Assembly (NCBI RefSeq): GCF_011383005.1
Contig: NZ_CP049935.1
Location: forward strand, 3,968,001-4,032,000
Source: Phycicoccus sp. HDW14
GTDB lineage: Bacteria > Actinomycetota > Actinomycetes > Actinomycetales > Dermatophilaceae
DNA: 64,000 bases
Direction: 5' to 3'
The notes below the pieces were generated by a model, which saw only the letters and a program-made list of their open reading frames with translations, had not been told where the DNA came from and ran no database searches. The number at the start of each line of letters is the position of its first letter. The first letter of the stretch is position 1. Below are positions 55,693 through 63,276 of this stretch, one piece after another. The position numbers were made by a program, and so were the translations under genes.

Positions 55693-55788
55693 GGTGGGGC
55701 TCCCGGGGGTCGGGGACGGACGGGGACGTCCGGCCACCGTAGGTCGGGTCGCGCGGCACCGCGCGTCGAGCGCCGCCGGTCCGGCGGC

Positions 55789-55794
55789 TAGCCT
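55789..55794 (+). promoter_or_regulatory. -10 element TAGCCT, leaderless spacing
   Basis: It lies 6 bases before the GTG at 55801. Confidence 0.45.
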
Positions 55795-55800
55795 GCTGCG

Positions 55801-56751
55801 GTGGACGCCTCCGACCTGCTCCGTGGAGCACTGCTGCAGCTGTCCGGGTCCGACACCGTGCGGTCCGCCGTCGTCAGGGCCCCGGTCAGTCGGTCCGTCG
55901 TCGCCCGCTACGTCGCGGGCGAGGAGGTGCCCGACGCCGTGGGCGTCACCGGCGAGCTGCGCGCCACCAACCGGCTCGCCACCATCGACCACCTCGGCGA
56001 GGACGTCACCGACCGGGCCCAGGCCGAGCACACCCGCGACACCTACCTCGCCCTGCTCGCCGCCCTCGACGAGGCCGACCTCTCGCGCTTCGGGGCCGCC
56101 GAGGTGAGCGTCAAGCTGAGCGCCGTCGGGCAGGCCATCCCGGGTGACGGTGACGCCATCGCCCTCGAGAACGCGCGCGCCATCTGCGAGGCGGCCGAGC
56201 GGGTCGGCACGACCGTGACCCTCGACATGGAGGACCACACGACGACCGACCGCACGCTCGAGGCGGTCCGGGCGCTGCGCGAGGACTTCCCGTGGGTCGG
56301 CGCCGTGCTCCAGGCCTACCTCCACCGCACCGAGGCCGACTGCCGCGACCTCGCCGGCCCCGGCAGCCGGGTCCGCCTCTGCAAGGGCGCCTACAAGGAG
56401 CCCGCCTCGGTCGCGTACCAGGACGGCGGGGACGTCGACCTCTCCTACGTCCGCTGCCTCAAGGTGCTCATGGCCGGCGAGGGCTACCCGATGGTCGCCA
56501 CGCACGACCCGCGCCTCGTCGAGATCGGCCAGGCCCTCGCGTCGCACCACGGACGCTCCCCGGACACCTACGAGTTCCAGATGCTGCTGGGCGTGCGACC
56601 CCTGGAGCAGAAGCGGATCGCCGACCGCGGCCACCAGATGCGCGTCTACCTGCCGTTCGGCGCGGACTGGTACGGGTACCTGGTGCGGCGGCTCGCCGAG
56701 CGCCCCGCCAACGTCCGCTTCTTCCTGCGCTCGCTCGCCTCGAGCGGCTGA
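55801..56751 (+). CDS. Proline dehydrogenase
   Basis: The 316-residue FAD enzyme oxidises proline to pyrroline-5-carboxylate. Barrel motifs are VSVKLSAVGQAI, VTLDMEDHTTTDRTLEA, GAVLQAYLHRTEADC, RLCKGAYKEPASVA, YPMVATHDPRLVE, YEFQMLLGVRP and RVYLPFGADWYGYLVRRLAERPAN. It is a single-domain monofunctional type, with no P5C dehydrogenase nearby. It lies directly upstream of proC, which makes proline from the same intermediate. Confidence 0.93.
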   Translation: MDASDLLRGALLQLSGSDTVRSAVVRAPVSRSVVARYVAGEEVPDAVGVTGELRATNRLATIDHLGEDVTDRAQAEHTRDTYLALLAALDEADLSRFGAAEVSVKLSAVGQAIPGDGDAIALENARAICEAAERVGTTVTLDMEDHTTTDRTLEAVRALREDFPWVGAVLQAYLHRTEADCRDLAGPGSRVRLCKGAYKEPASVAYQDGGDVDLSYVRCLKVLMAGEGYPMVATHDPRLVEIGQALASHHGRSPDTYEFQMLLGVRPLEQKRIADRGHQMRVYLPFGADWYGYLVRRLAERPANVRFFLRSLASSG

Positions 56752-56755
56752 CGGG

Positions 56756-56761
56756 CATACT
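56756..56761 (+). promoter_or_regulatory. -10 element CATACT, leaderless spacing
   Basis: It lies 6 bases before the proC ATG. Confidence 0.4.
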
Positions 56762-56767
56762 CGCCCC

Positions 56768-57567
56768 ATGGGTACGGTCGCGATCTTCGGTGCCGGTGTC
56801 ATGGGCGAGACGCTCCTCTCGGGGCTGCTGCGCGCGGGACGGCCGGCCGACTCCCTCCTCATCACCGAGCGGCGCCCCGAGCGGGCCGCCGAGCTGGTCG
56901 AGAAGTACGGGGTCCGGGTGCTCGAGAACGCCGAGGCCGCCGCGCTCGCCGACACCCTCGTCCTCGTCGTCAAGCCGCAGGACATGGGCTCGCTGCTCGA
57001 GGAGATCGGCCCGCACGTCGACGGCGGGAACCTCGTCGTCAGCCTCGCGGCCGGCATCACGACGTCCTTCGTGGAGTCCCGTCTGCCGGAGGGCCGTTCG
57101 GTGGTGCGGGTCATGCCCAACACCCCGGCGCTCGTCGACCAGGGGATGGCGGCGGTCTCCGGCGGGGCGCACTGCGCGCCCGAGCAGGTCGCCGAGGCCG
57201 AGCAGCTGCTCGCCGCCACGGGCAAGGTGCTCGAGGTCCCGAGAAGCTCCAGGACGCCGTCACCGCCATCTCCGGCAGCGGGCCGGCGTACATCTTCTAC
57301 GTCGTCGAGGCGATGATCGAGGCCGGCGTGGTGCTCGGCATGCCGCGCGCCACCGCCACCGAGCTCGTCGTCCAGACGCTCTTCGGGGCCGCGACGATGA
57401 TCAAGGAGACCGGCCAGCACCCCACGGTGCTGCGCGAGCAGGTCACCTCGCCCGGAGGCACCACCGCCGCGGCCCTGCGGGTCATGGACGACCACAAGGT
57501 GCGTGCCGCGTTCATCAGCGCGATGGAGGCCGCCGCCGTCCGCAGCGCCGAGCTCGCCGGTGGCTGA
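56768..57567 (+). CDS. proC: Pyrroline-5-carboxylate reductase (frame broken near 57240)
   Basis: The enzyme reduces P5C to proline with NAD(P)H. The Rossmann motif is VAIFGAGVMGETLLSGLL, followed by LVLVVKPQDM, ISLAAGI-like VVSLAAGITT and RVMPNTPALVDQGM. After the break the C-terminal helical domain holds EKLQDAVTAISGSGPAYIFYVVEAM and REQVTSPGGTTAAAL. One C is missing in GGTCCC-GAG. The corrected protein has 266 residues. It matches Rv0500 in the conserved block. Confidence 0.94.
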
Positions 57568-58084
57568 GCCCGACGCCGTCCCCGGCCTGGCCCCGCCGCT
57601 GCGCGTCGAGCCGGTCACGACGGCCACCTGGCGCGCCTACCGCGACGTGCGCCTCGCCGCGCTGCTCGACAGCCCTCGGGCCTTCTGGACCACCTGGGCC
57701 GAGGCCGCCGAGCGCAGCGACGAGGACTGGCAGGCCCTCGTCGCGGACGGGCCGAGTGTCTGGCTCGCGTGGGACGGCGAGCGACCGGTCGGCACCGTGG
57801 GCCTCTGGCACGACGAGGACCAGCCCGACGACGAGGCGTACGTCGTCGGGATGTGGGTGGTCTCCGACGCCCGGGGCAGCGGCGCCGCGGACGCCCTGGT
57901 CGAGGCAGCGCTGGCCGGCGCGGTCGCCGACGGCCGTCGCCGGGTCACCCTCGACGTCGCCCGCGAGAACAGCCGGGCCCTGCGCTTCTACCTCCGGCAC
58001 GGGTTCGCCCTGACCGGGGAGACCGGGACGATGCCGTGGGACCCGACGTGCGACGAGGTCCGGATGGCCCGGCGGGTCCGCTGA
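57560..58084 (+). CDS. GNAT-family N-acetyltransferase
   Basis: This 174-residue protein has the GNAT fold: an N-terminal strand RVEPVTTATWRAYRDVRLAAL, central AYVVGMWVVSDARGSGAADALVEAAL with the acetyl-CoA pyrophosphate loop, and VARENSRALRFYLRHGFALTGETG. It is likely to acetylate an amine on a small molecule or protein N-terminus. The GTG start lies inside the last codons of proC. A paralogue follows. Confidence 0.88.
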   Translation: MAEPDAVPGLAPPLRVEPVTTATWRAYRDVRLAALLDSPRAFWTTWAEAAERSDEDWQALVADGPSVWLAWDGERPVGTVGLWHDEDQPDDEAYVVGMWVVSDARGSGAADALVEAALAGAVADGRRRVTLDVARENSRALRFYLRHGFALTGETGTMPWDPTCDEVRMARRVR

Positions 58085-58157
58085 GCGGGCGCCGTCACAC
58101 GCTGTTCACCGTCCCCGGTTGCCGGACACCGAGGGTCTCGTGGGAGAGTGACGTGCC

Positions 58158-58685
58158 ATGAGCGACATCACGGTGCGCCCGCTGGGCGTCGAGGAGTGGG
58201 AGCAGTACCGCTCCGTCCGCCTCACCGCCCTCGCCGAGTCGCCGGAGGCCTTCGTCGCGACGCAGGCCGCCGAGGAGGCCGAACCCGAGGAGTTCTGGCG
58301 GGCCCGGATGGAGCGCTCGACCCGGCTGCTCGCCGAGGTCGACGGCGAGCCCGTCGGCATCGCGAGCGTCGGCGAGGTCGGCGAGGCCAAGCCCGAGGCG
58401 GCCCAGCTGTTCGGGCTCTTCGTGCGCCCCGAGGCGCGCGGCTCCGGCGTCGCCACCGCCCTGGTGCGGGCCGGCGCCAGGGTCGCTGCCGAGCAGGGCC
58501 GCTCGCAGCTCTACTACTGGGTCGGCACCGACAACGGCCGGGCCGTGGCCTTCGCGAGCGGCTTCGGCTTCCGCCCCACCGGGCTGCGCCGGCCGATGCG
58601 CGTCGTCTCCGAGGACGACGGCGAGGAGGAGGTCGCGATGACCCTCCCGCTCTCCGGCGACCGCGGCGGCATCCCCAACTTCTGA
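58158..58685 (+). CDS. GNAT-family N-acetyltransferase
   Basis: The 175-residue protein starts MSDITVRPLGVEEWEQYRSVRLTALAESPEAF. It has the acetyl-CoA loop LFVRPEARGSGVATALVRAGARVAAEQG and the C-terminal VGTDNGRAVAFASGFGFRPTG. It is about as long as the preceding paralogue and shares the VRLAALxxSP(E/R)AF pattern, suggesting an old tandem duplication. The substrate is unknown. Confidence 0.88.
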   Translation: MSDITVRPLGVEEWEQYRSVRLTALAESPEAFVATQAAEEAEPEEFWRARMERSTRLLAEVDGEPVGIASVGEVGEAKPEAAQLFGLFVRPEARGSGVATALVRAGARVAAEQGRSQLYYWVGTDNGRAVAFASGFGFRPTGLRRPMRVVSEDDGEEEVAMTLPLSGDRGGIPNF

Positions 58686-58707
58686 GCCCGCCGGCTGAGT
58701 CGCACGA

Positions 58708-59376
58708 CTACGGGCGGGCGGCCAGCCGCTCGATGAGGGTCGTCGGTCCGCTGACGATGAGCAGGTCGTGCGCCGAGACCTTGGTCGACGGCACGGCGTA
58801 GGTGAAGTCCTCACCGGGCGCTTTGACGCCCACCACCGTGACGCCGTACTTGCTGCGGATCGCGCTCTGCTCCAACGTGAACCCGACCGTCTCGGTCGGC
58901 GGCCGCATCTTGACGATGGCGAACCCGTCGTCGAACTCGATGTAGTCCTGCATCCGGCCGCCGACGAGGTGGGCCACCCGGCGGCCGGTGTCGGCCTCGG
59001 GCCGGACGATGTGCTTGACCCCGATGCGGTCGAGGATGCGCGCGTGCTCGGGGGAGAGGGCCTTGGCCCAGATGGCGGGGACGCCCGCGTCGACGAGGTT
59101 GGCGGCGGCGAGCACCGAGGCCTCGACCGACGAGCCGATGGCCACGACGGCGATGCCGAACCGGCCGGCCTTGGCGTCACGGATGACCTGGACCTCGCTG
59201 GCGTCGCCGTGCACGACGTGCGTGATGCGGCCCAGGAACTTCTCGGCGAGGAAGCCGTCCTTCTCGATGGCGGTGACCTTGTGGCCGAGCCGGCGCAGCT
59301 CGAGGGCGGCGGCCGCACCGAAGCGTCCGAGGCCGATGACGAGGACCTCGCCGTCGCCGTGCGCGCTCTTGCCCAT
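58708..59376 (-). CDS. TrkA-type potassium-uptake regulatory protein
   Basis: The 222-residue protein has an RCK N-domain (EVLVIGLGRFGAAAALELRRLGHKVTAIEKD, THVVHGDASEVQVIRDA) for NAD(H) or ATP/ADP binding. A TrkA_C domain follows (VGFTLEQSAIRSKYGVTVVGVKAPGEDFTY). It gates a TrkH/KtrB-type channel, which is not in the window. ATG 59376 is chosen for the GGGAGGACAA upstream. It is divergent from acuC. Confidence 0.9.
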   Translation of the reverse strand: MGKSAHGDGEVLVIGLGRFGAAAALELRRLGHKVTAIEKDGFLAEKFLGRITHVVHGDASEVQVIRDAKAGRFGIAVVAIGSSVEASVLAAANLVDAGVPAIWAKALSPEHARILDRIGVKHIVRPEADTGRRVAHLVGGRMQDYIEFDDGFAIVKMRPPTETVGFTLEQSAIRSKYGVTVVGVKAPGEDFTYAVPSTKVSAHDLLIVSGPTTLIERLAARP

Positions 59377-59436
59377 CGGTTGTCCTCCCGGTGTGGGGTA
59401 CGTCGGGGTCCAGCCTGCCACGCCCTGACCAGCGAG

Positions 59437-59442
59437 TAGCGT
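59437..59442 (+). promoter_or_regulatory. -10 element TAGCGT, leaderless spacing
   Basis: It lies 7 bases before the acuC ATG. Confidence 0.4.
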
Positions 59443-59449
59443 TCAGCCC

Positions 59450-60640
59450 ATGGCCCCACGGACGAGCGTCATCTGGGATGACGTGTTCACCGCCTACGAC
59501 TTCGGGCCGGACCACCCGATGGGCCCCGTGCGGCTCGACCTGACGACCCGCCTGGCCCGCGCCCTCGGTGTCCTCGACCACGTCGACGTCATCCACCCCG
59601 GTGTCGCCGACGACCACCTGCTGACCACCGTCCACGACCCCGCCTACGTCGAGGCGGTCAAGGTCGCCTCGGCCGACCCCTCGCGCGCCGACGTGCACCG
59701 CGGCCTCGGCACCGACGACGACCCCGCCTTCCTCGGGATGCACGAGGCCTCGGCCCGCATCGTCCAGGGCACCGTCGACGTCTGCCGGCGGGTCTGGGAC
59801 GGCGAGGCCGAGCACGGCGTCAACTACTGCGGCGGCCTGCACCACGCGATGCGCACGCACGCCGCGGGCTTCTGCATCTACAACGACATCGCCGTCGGCA
59901 TCCAGTGGCTGCTCGACCACGGGGCCGAGCGGGTGGCCTACGTCGACATCGACGTCCACCACGGCGACGGGGTCGAGCGGGTCTTCTGGAACGACCCCCG
60001 GGTCCTCACCATCTCGCTGCACGAGAGCGGGCAGCACCTGTTCCCCGGCACCGGGTGGCCCGGCGACGTCGGCGGGCCGGACGCCCGCGGCAGCGTCGCC
60101 AACGTGGCCCTGCCCCCGGGCACGAGCGACGCCGCCTGGCTGCGGGCCCTCGACGCGGTGGTCCCGCCGCTCGTGCGCGCCTTCGCCCCCGACGTCCTCG
60201 TGACCCAGCACGGCTGCGACACCCACCTCGAGGACCCCCTCGCGCACCTCGCCATCACCGTCGACGCCCAGCGCCGGGCCCACGACGAGCTGCACACGCT
60301 GGCCCACGAGGTGGCCGGCGGCCGCTGGGTCGCCCTCGGCGGTGGCGGCTACGAGCTCGTCGACGTCGTGCCGCGCTCGTGGACCCACCTGACGGCCATC
60401 GCGGCGCACCACCCGGTCGACGTGGCCACCGAGGTGCCGCAGGAGTGGCGCGACCACGTGCAGTCGCTGCTCGGGCGTCCCGGACCGCGGCGGATGGGCG
60501 ACCTGCCGGCCGACCGGCTGCCGATCTGGGTGCAGCCGTGGGGGATGGGGCACAACCCCGAGAACCCGCTCGACCGGGCGGTGTTCGCGACCCGGCAGGC
60601 CGTCTTCCCGCTGCACGGCCTCGACCCCTGGTTCGACTGA
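59450..60640 (+). CDS. acuC: Acetoin-utilisation/histone deacetylase-family protein (AcuC)
   Basis: The 396-residue zinc hydrolase of the HDAC superfamily has its active-site blocks: GPDHPMGPVRLDL, YCGGLHHAMRTHAAGFCIYNDIAVGI, YVDIDVHHGDGVERVFW, ISLHESGQHLFPGTG and LALGGGGYELVDV-like (WVALGGGGYEL). AcuC deacetylates proteins such as acetyl-CoA synthetase. No acuA/acuB or acsA is next to it. It is followed by a weak hairpin and then the HTH gene. Confidence 0.92.
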   Translation: MAPRTSVIWDDVFTAYDFGPDHPMGPVRLDLTTRLARALGVLDHVDVIHPGVADDHLLTTVHDPAYVEAVKVASADPSRADVHRGLGTDDDPAFLGMHEASARIVQGTVDVCRRVWDGEAEHGVNYCGGLHHAMRTHAAGFCIYNDIAVGIQWLLDHGAERVAYVDIDVHHGDGVERVFWNDPRVLTISLHESGQHLFPGTGWPGDVGGPDARGSVANVALPPGTSDAAWLRALDAVVPPLVRAFAPDVLVTQHGCDTHLEDPLAHLAITVDAQRRAHDELHTLAHEVAGGRWVALGGGGYELVDVVPRSWTHLTAIAAHHPVDVATEVPQEWRDHVQSLLGRPGPRRMGDLPADRLPIWVQPWGMGHNPENPLDRAVFATRQAVFPLHGLDPWFD

Positions 60641-60674
60641 GGCCCCGGCGAGGAACCACGCGTCGATCGGCGGT

Positions 60675-60712
60675 CGACACGCCTGATTCCATGCGGTCCG
60701 TTCGGCGTGTCG
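60675..60712. terminator. Weak hairpin CGACACGCC/GGCGTGTCG
   Basis: A 9-bp perfect stem with a 20-base loop begins 35 bases after the acuC stop. The remaining bases to 60848 hold the promoter of the HTH gene and no coding sequence. Confidence 0.35.
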
Positions 60713-60746
60713 GCTGGACTTTCGGAGGATTTTCCGACCATTGACC

Positions 60747-60775
60747 TTCACAGTGGTCACAACTGCCCCTATGGT
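60747..60775 (+). promoter_or_regulatory. Strong SigA-like promoter of the small HTH gene
   Basis: TTCACA (60747-60752), a 17-bp spacer and TATGGT (60770-60775) form the best -35/-10 pair in the window. The leader is about 65 nt. Confidence 0.65.
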
Positions 60776-60848
60776 TGCGACAGCACGACGCAGGGAGCCA
60801 AGCCGGGGCGTGTTCCGGCGCTGCGAAGAGCAGAAGATCGAGGTCACG

Positions 60849-61049
60849 ATGTCCACGGAGCGTCAGCTCGGCGAGGTGCGGTTCCTCACCGTCGCCGAGG
60901 TCGCCACGATCATGCGCGTCTCGAAGATGACGGTCTACCGCATGGTCCACGCCGGTGAGCTGCCGGCGATCCGGGTCGGTCGGTCGTTCCGCGTCCCGGA
61001 GGACGAGGTGCACACCTACCTCCACAGCTCGTTCGTCGACACCGCCTGA
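60849..61049 (+). CDS. Small helix-turn-helix (excisionase/BldC-like) DNA-binding protein
   Basis: The 66-residue protein has the winged MerR/excisionase helix-turn-helix: RFLTVAEVATIMRVSKMTVYRMVHAGELPAIRVGRSFRVPEDEVHTYL. It is the counterpart of M. tuberculosis Rv0500A and is near-universal in actinobacteria between proC and the bS22/epimerase genes. The related BldC is a developmental regulator. The role of this group is not established. GAGGTCACG precedes the ATG. Confidence 0.9.
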   Translation: MSTERQLGEVRFLTVAEVATIMRVSKMTVYRMVHAGELPAIRVGRSFRVPEDEVHTYLHSSFVDTA

Positions 61050-61067
61050 TCGCACCACCGCACACGT

Positions 61068-61105
61068 CCCGAGGGGCGGCCCGCCACGGCGGGCCGCCCC
61101 TCGGG
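61068..61105. terminator. 18-bp perfect hairpin
   Basis: Arms 61068-61085 and 61088-61105 (CCCGAGGGGCGGCCCGCC) pair completely around AC. It serves the convergent HTH and VKOR genes and has no T-tract. Confidence 0.75.
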
Positions 61106-61128
61106 CGTTGCGGGTACGGGGTGGCCGG

Positions 61129-61818
61129 TCAGCCGGCCCGGAGGATCGCCGGGCCCCACTTGAGCAGCTCGAGGGCGAACACGAGGGTCAGCCAGATGAC
61201 GAGACCGGCCATGAGGTAGCCCTTGACGACGACGCCGTGGGCCCAGGCCTGCACCCGCGCGGGCAGGTAGAGGTTGTCGTGCAGGACGTTCCAGTGCGTC
61301 ATCGACACGAAGACGAAGGTCGTCGAGACCGTGACGAGCAGGCACCAGGGGCAGAGGGCGCCGATGCTGAACGTCGACTGGTAGAGCAGCCAGTAGGCGA
61401 AGACGACGCCGAGGAAGTAGACGACGTTGGCGGTGCCCATGAACCAGCGGGGGAAGCGGGTCCCGGCGAGCGACGCGACCGCGATGGTCATGACGACCGG
61501 CTCGGCGATCAGCCCGAGGAAGGCGTTGGGGAAGCCGAGAACGTGCGCCTGCCAGCTGGCCCCGACCCGCGCGCAGTCGAGGATCGGGTTGATCGAGCAG
61601 CTGAGGATGACGTCGGGGTTCTCGGCGATCTTGATCGCGTCGACGCTGAGGACGAACGAGGCGATGAGGCTGAGGACCGCGAAGAGCAGCATCTCGCCGA
61701 AGACGAAGCCGCGCGAGTGCAGCCGGCCCGGTGGCAGCAGGTCGTCGTCGTCGAGCTCGTCGACGTCGTCGACGTCGTCGGGTCCGGACCGACCGGAGTC
61801 GATCGTCGTGTCGCTCAT
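61129..61818 (-). CDS. Vitamin K epoxide reductase family protein
   Basis: The 229-residue membrane protein has an acidic N-terminal tail (about 30 residues) and five helices. VKOR active-site cysteines are Cys74 and Cys82 (CSINPILDC) and the CxxC pair Cys156/Cys159 (LCPWC). In actinobacteria VKOR reoxidises DsbA-like proteins for disulphide formation, feeding electrons to menaquinone. The ATG at 61818 is supported by the acidic start SDTTIDSG. No DsbA gene is adjacent. Confidence 0.93.
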   Translation of the reverse strand: MSDTTIDSGRSGPDDVDDVDELDDDDLLPPGRLHSRGFVFGEMLLFAVLSLIASFVLSVDAIKIAENPDVILSCSINPILDCARVGASWQAHVLGFPNAFLGLIAEPVVMTIAVASLAGTRFPRWFMGTANVVYFLGVVFAYWLLYQSTFSIGALCPWCLLVTVSTTFVFVSMTHWNVLHDNLYLPARVQAWAHGVVVKGYLMAGLVIWLTLVFALELLKWGPAILRAG

Positions 61819-61924
61819 GGGGCTGGCCTCCCGTGCCGTGGTCGCGGCCCCCATCGTAGGTCGCGAACCGGCCGGCGGTGCCCTCGGCCCGGGGCCGGCA
61901 AGGACGGGGTACGGCGACCGCGGT

Positions 61925-61954
61925 TTGGGGGCCGCCCTCGCGTGCCGGTAGGGT
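61925..61954 (+). promoter_or_regulatory. Candidate bS22 promoter
   Basis: TTGGGG (61925-61930), an 18-bp spacer and TAGGGT (61949-61954) lie 37 bases upstream of the ATG. Confidence 0.45.
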
Positions 61955-61991
61955 GGGCCGCCGCACCCCCGTACCACCGTGAGGAACACCC

Positions 61992-62090
61992 ATGGGTTCT
62001 GTCATCAAGAAGCGGCGCAAGCGGATGGCCAAGAAGAAGCACCGCAAGCTGCTGCGCAAGACGCGTCACCAGCGTCGCAACAAGAAGTGA
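61992..62090 (+). CDS. 30S ribosomal protein bS22 (AURKAIP1/COX24-like)
   Basis: The 32-residue, extremely basic protein MGSVIKKRRKRMAKKKHR... (more than half Lys/Arg) matches the small actinobacterial ribosomal protein first seen in mycobacterial ribosome structures, located near the decoding side of the 30S subunit. It is the Rv0500B equivalent. GTGAGGAACACC supplies the ribosome binding site. It is easily missed because of its size. Confidence 0.93.
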   Translation: MGSVIKKRRKRMAKKKHRKLLRKTRHQRRNKK

Positions 62091-62113
62091 CCCCGCGTCA
62101 CCTCTGACCGCCG

Positions 62114-62141
62114 AAGGTCCCCGGCACGAGCCGGGGGCCTT
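62114..62141 (+). terminator. Rho-independent terminator of bS22
   Basis: Stem AAGGTCCCCGGC / GCCGGGGGCCTT around ACGA (one T-G pair) is followed by TGTCGT. It begins 24 bases after the stop and is the only hairpin in the window with a T-containing right flank. Confidence 0.75.
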
Positions 62142-62191
62142 TGTCGTCCCCGGGACCTCCGCCGGGTGACGCGCCGGCAGGGGGCAGTGGG

Positions 62192-62197
62192 TAGGGT
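62192..62197 (+). promoter_or_regulatory. -10 element TAGGGT of the epimerase gene
   Basis: It lies 31 bases before the TTG start. A GAAGGAG ribosome binding site follows at 62216-62222, so this transcript has a leader. Confidence 0.4.
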
Positions 62198-62228
62198 CGG
62201 ACCCAGGAACGACGTGAAGGAGCAGGCG

Positions 62229-63276
62229 TTGGCGCGGGTGGTTCTCGTCACGGGGGTGTCCCGGTACCTCGGGGCCTCCTCGCGCGCCGCATCGCCGCCG
62301 AGCCGGGCATCGAGCACGTCGTCGGCGTCGACGTCATCCCGCCGCCGCACGACATCGGGGGCGTCGAGTTCGTCCGCGCCGACATCCGCAACCCGATGAT
62401 CGGTCGGGTCATCGACGCGGCCGGCGTCGACACGGTCGTGCACATGAACGTCATCGCCACGCCGACCTTCGTCGGGGACGCACCCCGCAGAAGGAGATCA
62501 ACGTCATCGGCACGATGCAGCTGCTCGCGGCGTGCCAGAAGTCCTCCACCGTCGAGCGCCTCGTCGTCAAGTCCTCGGCCGCCGTCTACGGCTCCACGCC
62601 GCGCGACCCCGCGCTGTTCACCGAGGACATGGGCGCCCGGCGCAGCCCGTCCGGCGGCTTCGGCAAGGACTCCATCGAGGTCGAGGGCTACGTGCGCGGC
62701 TTCGCCCGGCGCCGCCCCGACACCGAGATCCTCATGCTGCGCCTGGCCAACGTCATCGGCCCGCGCATCCGCACCTCCATCACCGACTACTTCTCGATGC
62801 CGGTCATCCCCGTCCCGCTCGGCTACGACGCGCGGATGCAGTTCCTCCACGAGAACGACGCCATCGACGCCCTCGTCCTCGGCGGCACGGGCTCGACGAC
62901 CGGGGTCGTCAACGTCGCGGGCGACGGGGTCGTCACCGTGCTCCAGGCCGCGGCGCTCGCTCGCCGGCCGGTCCTGCCGCTGCCGCTCAACACGGCGGGC
63001 TTCGTCGGCGGCCTGACCAAGCGGCTGGGCCTGGCCGACTTCTCGCCGGACCAGATGTCCTTCCTCGCCTTCGGTCGGGGCCTGGACACGACCCGGATGC
63101 GCACGAAGCTCGGGTTCGAGCCGCGCTTCACCACCCACGACGCCTTCGCGGCCTTCGCCGCCACGCTCGGCACGGCCGTGCCGGGCGGGTCGGTGCTCGG
63201 CGACGCCGTCAGCGGCGTGGCCGGGGTGGCCAGCCAGGCCGTGCTGCGGGCCCTCGGTGCCGGGAGCGGTCGCTGA
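62229..63276 (+). CDS. NAD-dependent epimerase/dehydratase (Rv0501-like; two frame breaks)
   Basis: The protein of about 349 residues of the extended SDR family begins ARVVLVTGVSRYLGG (NAD motif). It has HVVGVDVIPPPHDIGGVEFVRADIRNP, then the YGS-type active region VVKSSAAVYGSTPRDPALFTEDM, and LRLANVIGPRIRTSITDYF. It matches the actinobacterial GalE-like group of Rv0501, whose sugar or lipid substrate is unknown. Missing bases near 62271 (G) and 62488 (C/G) break the frame. TTG 62229 is preferred, behind GAAGGAG. The stop overlaps the acyltransferase start. Confidence 0.87.
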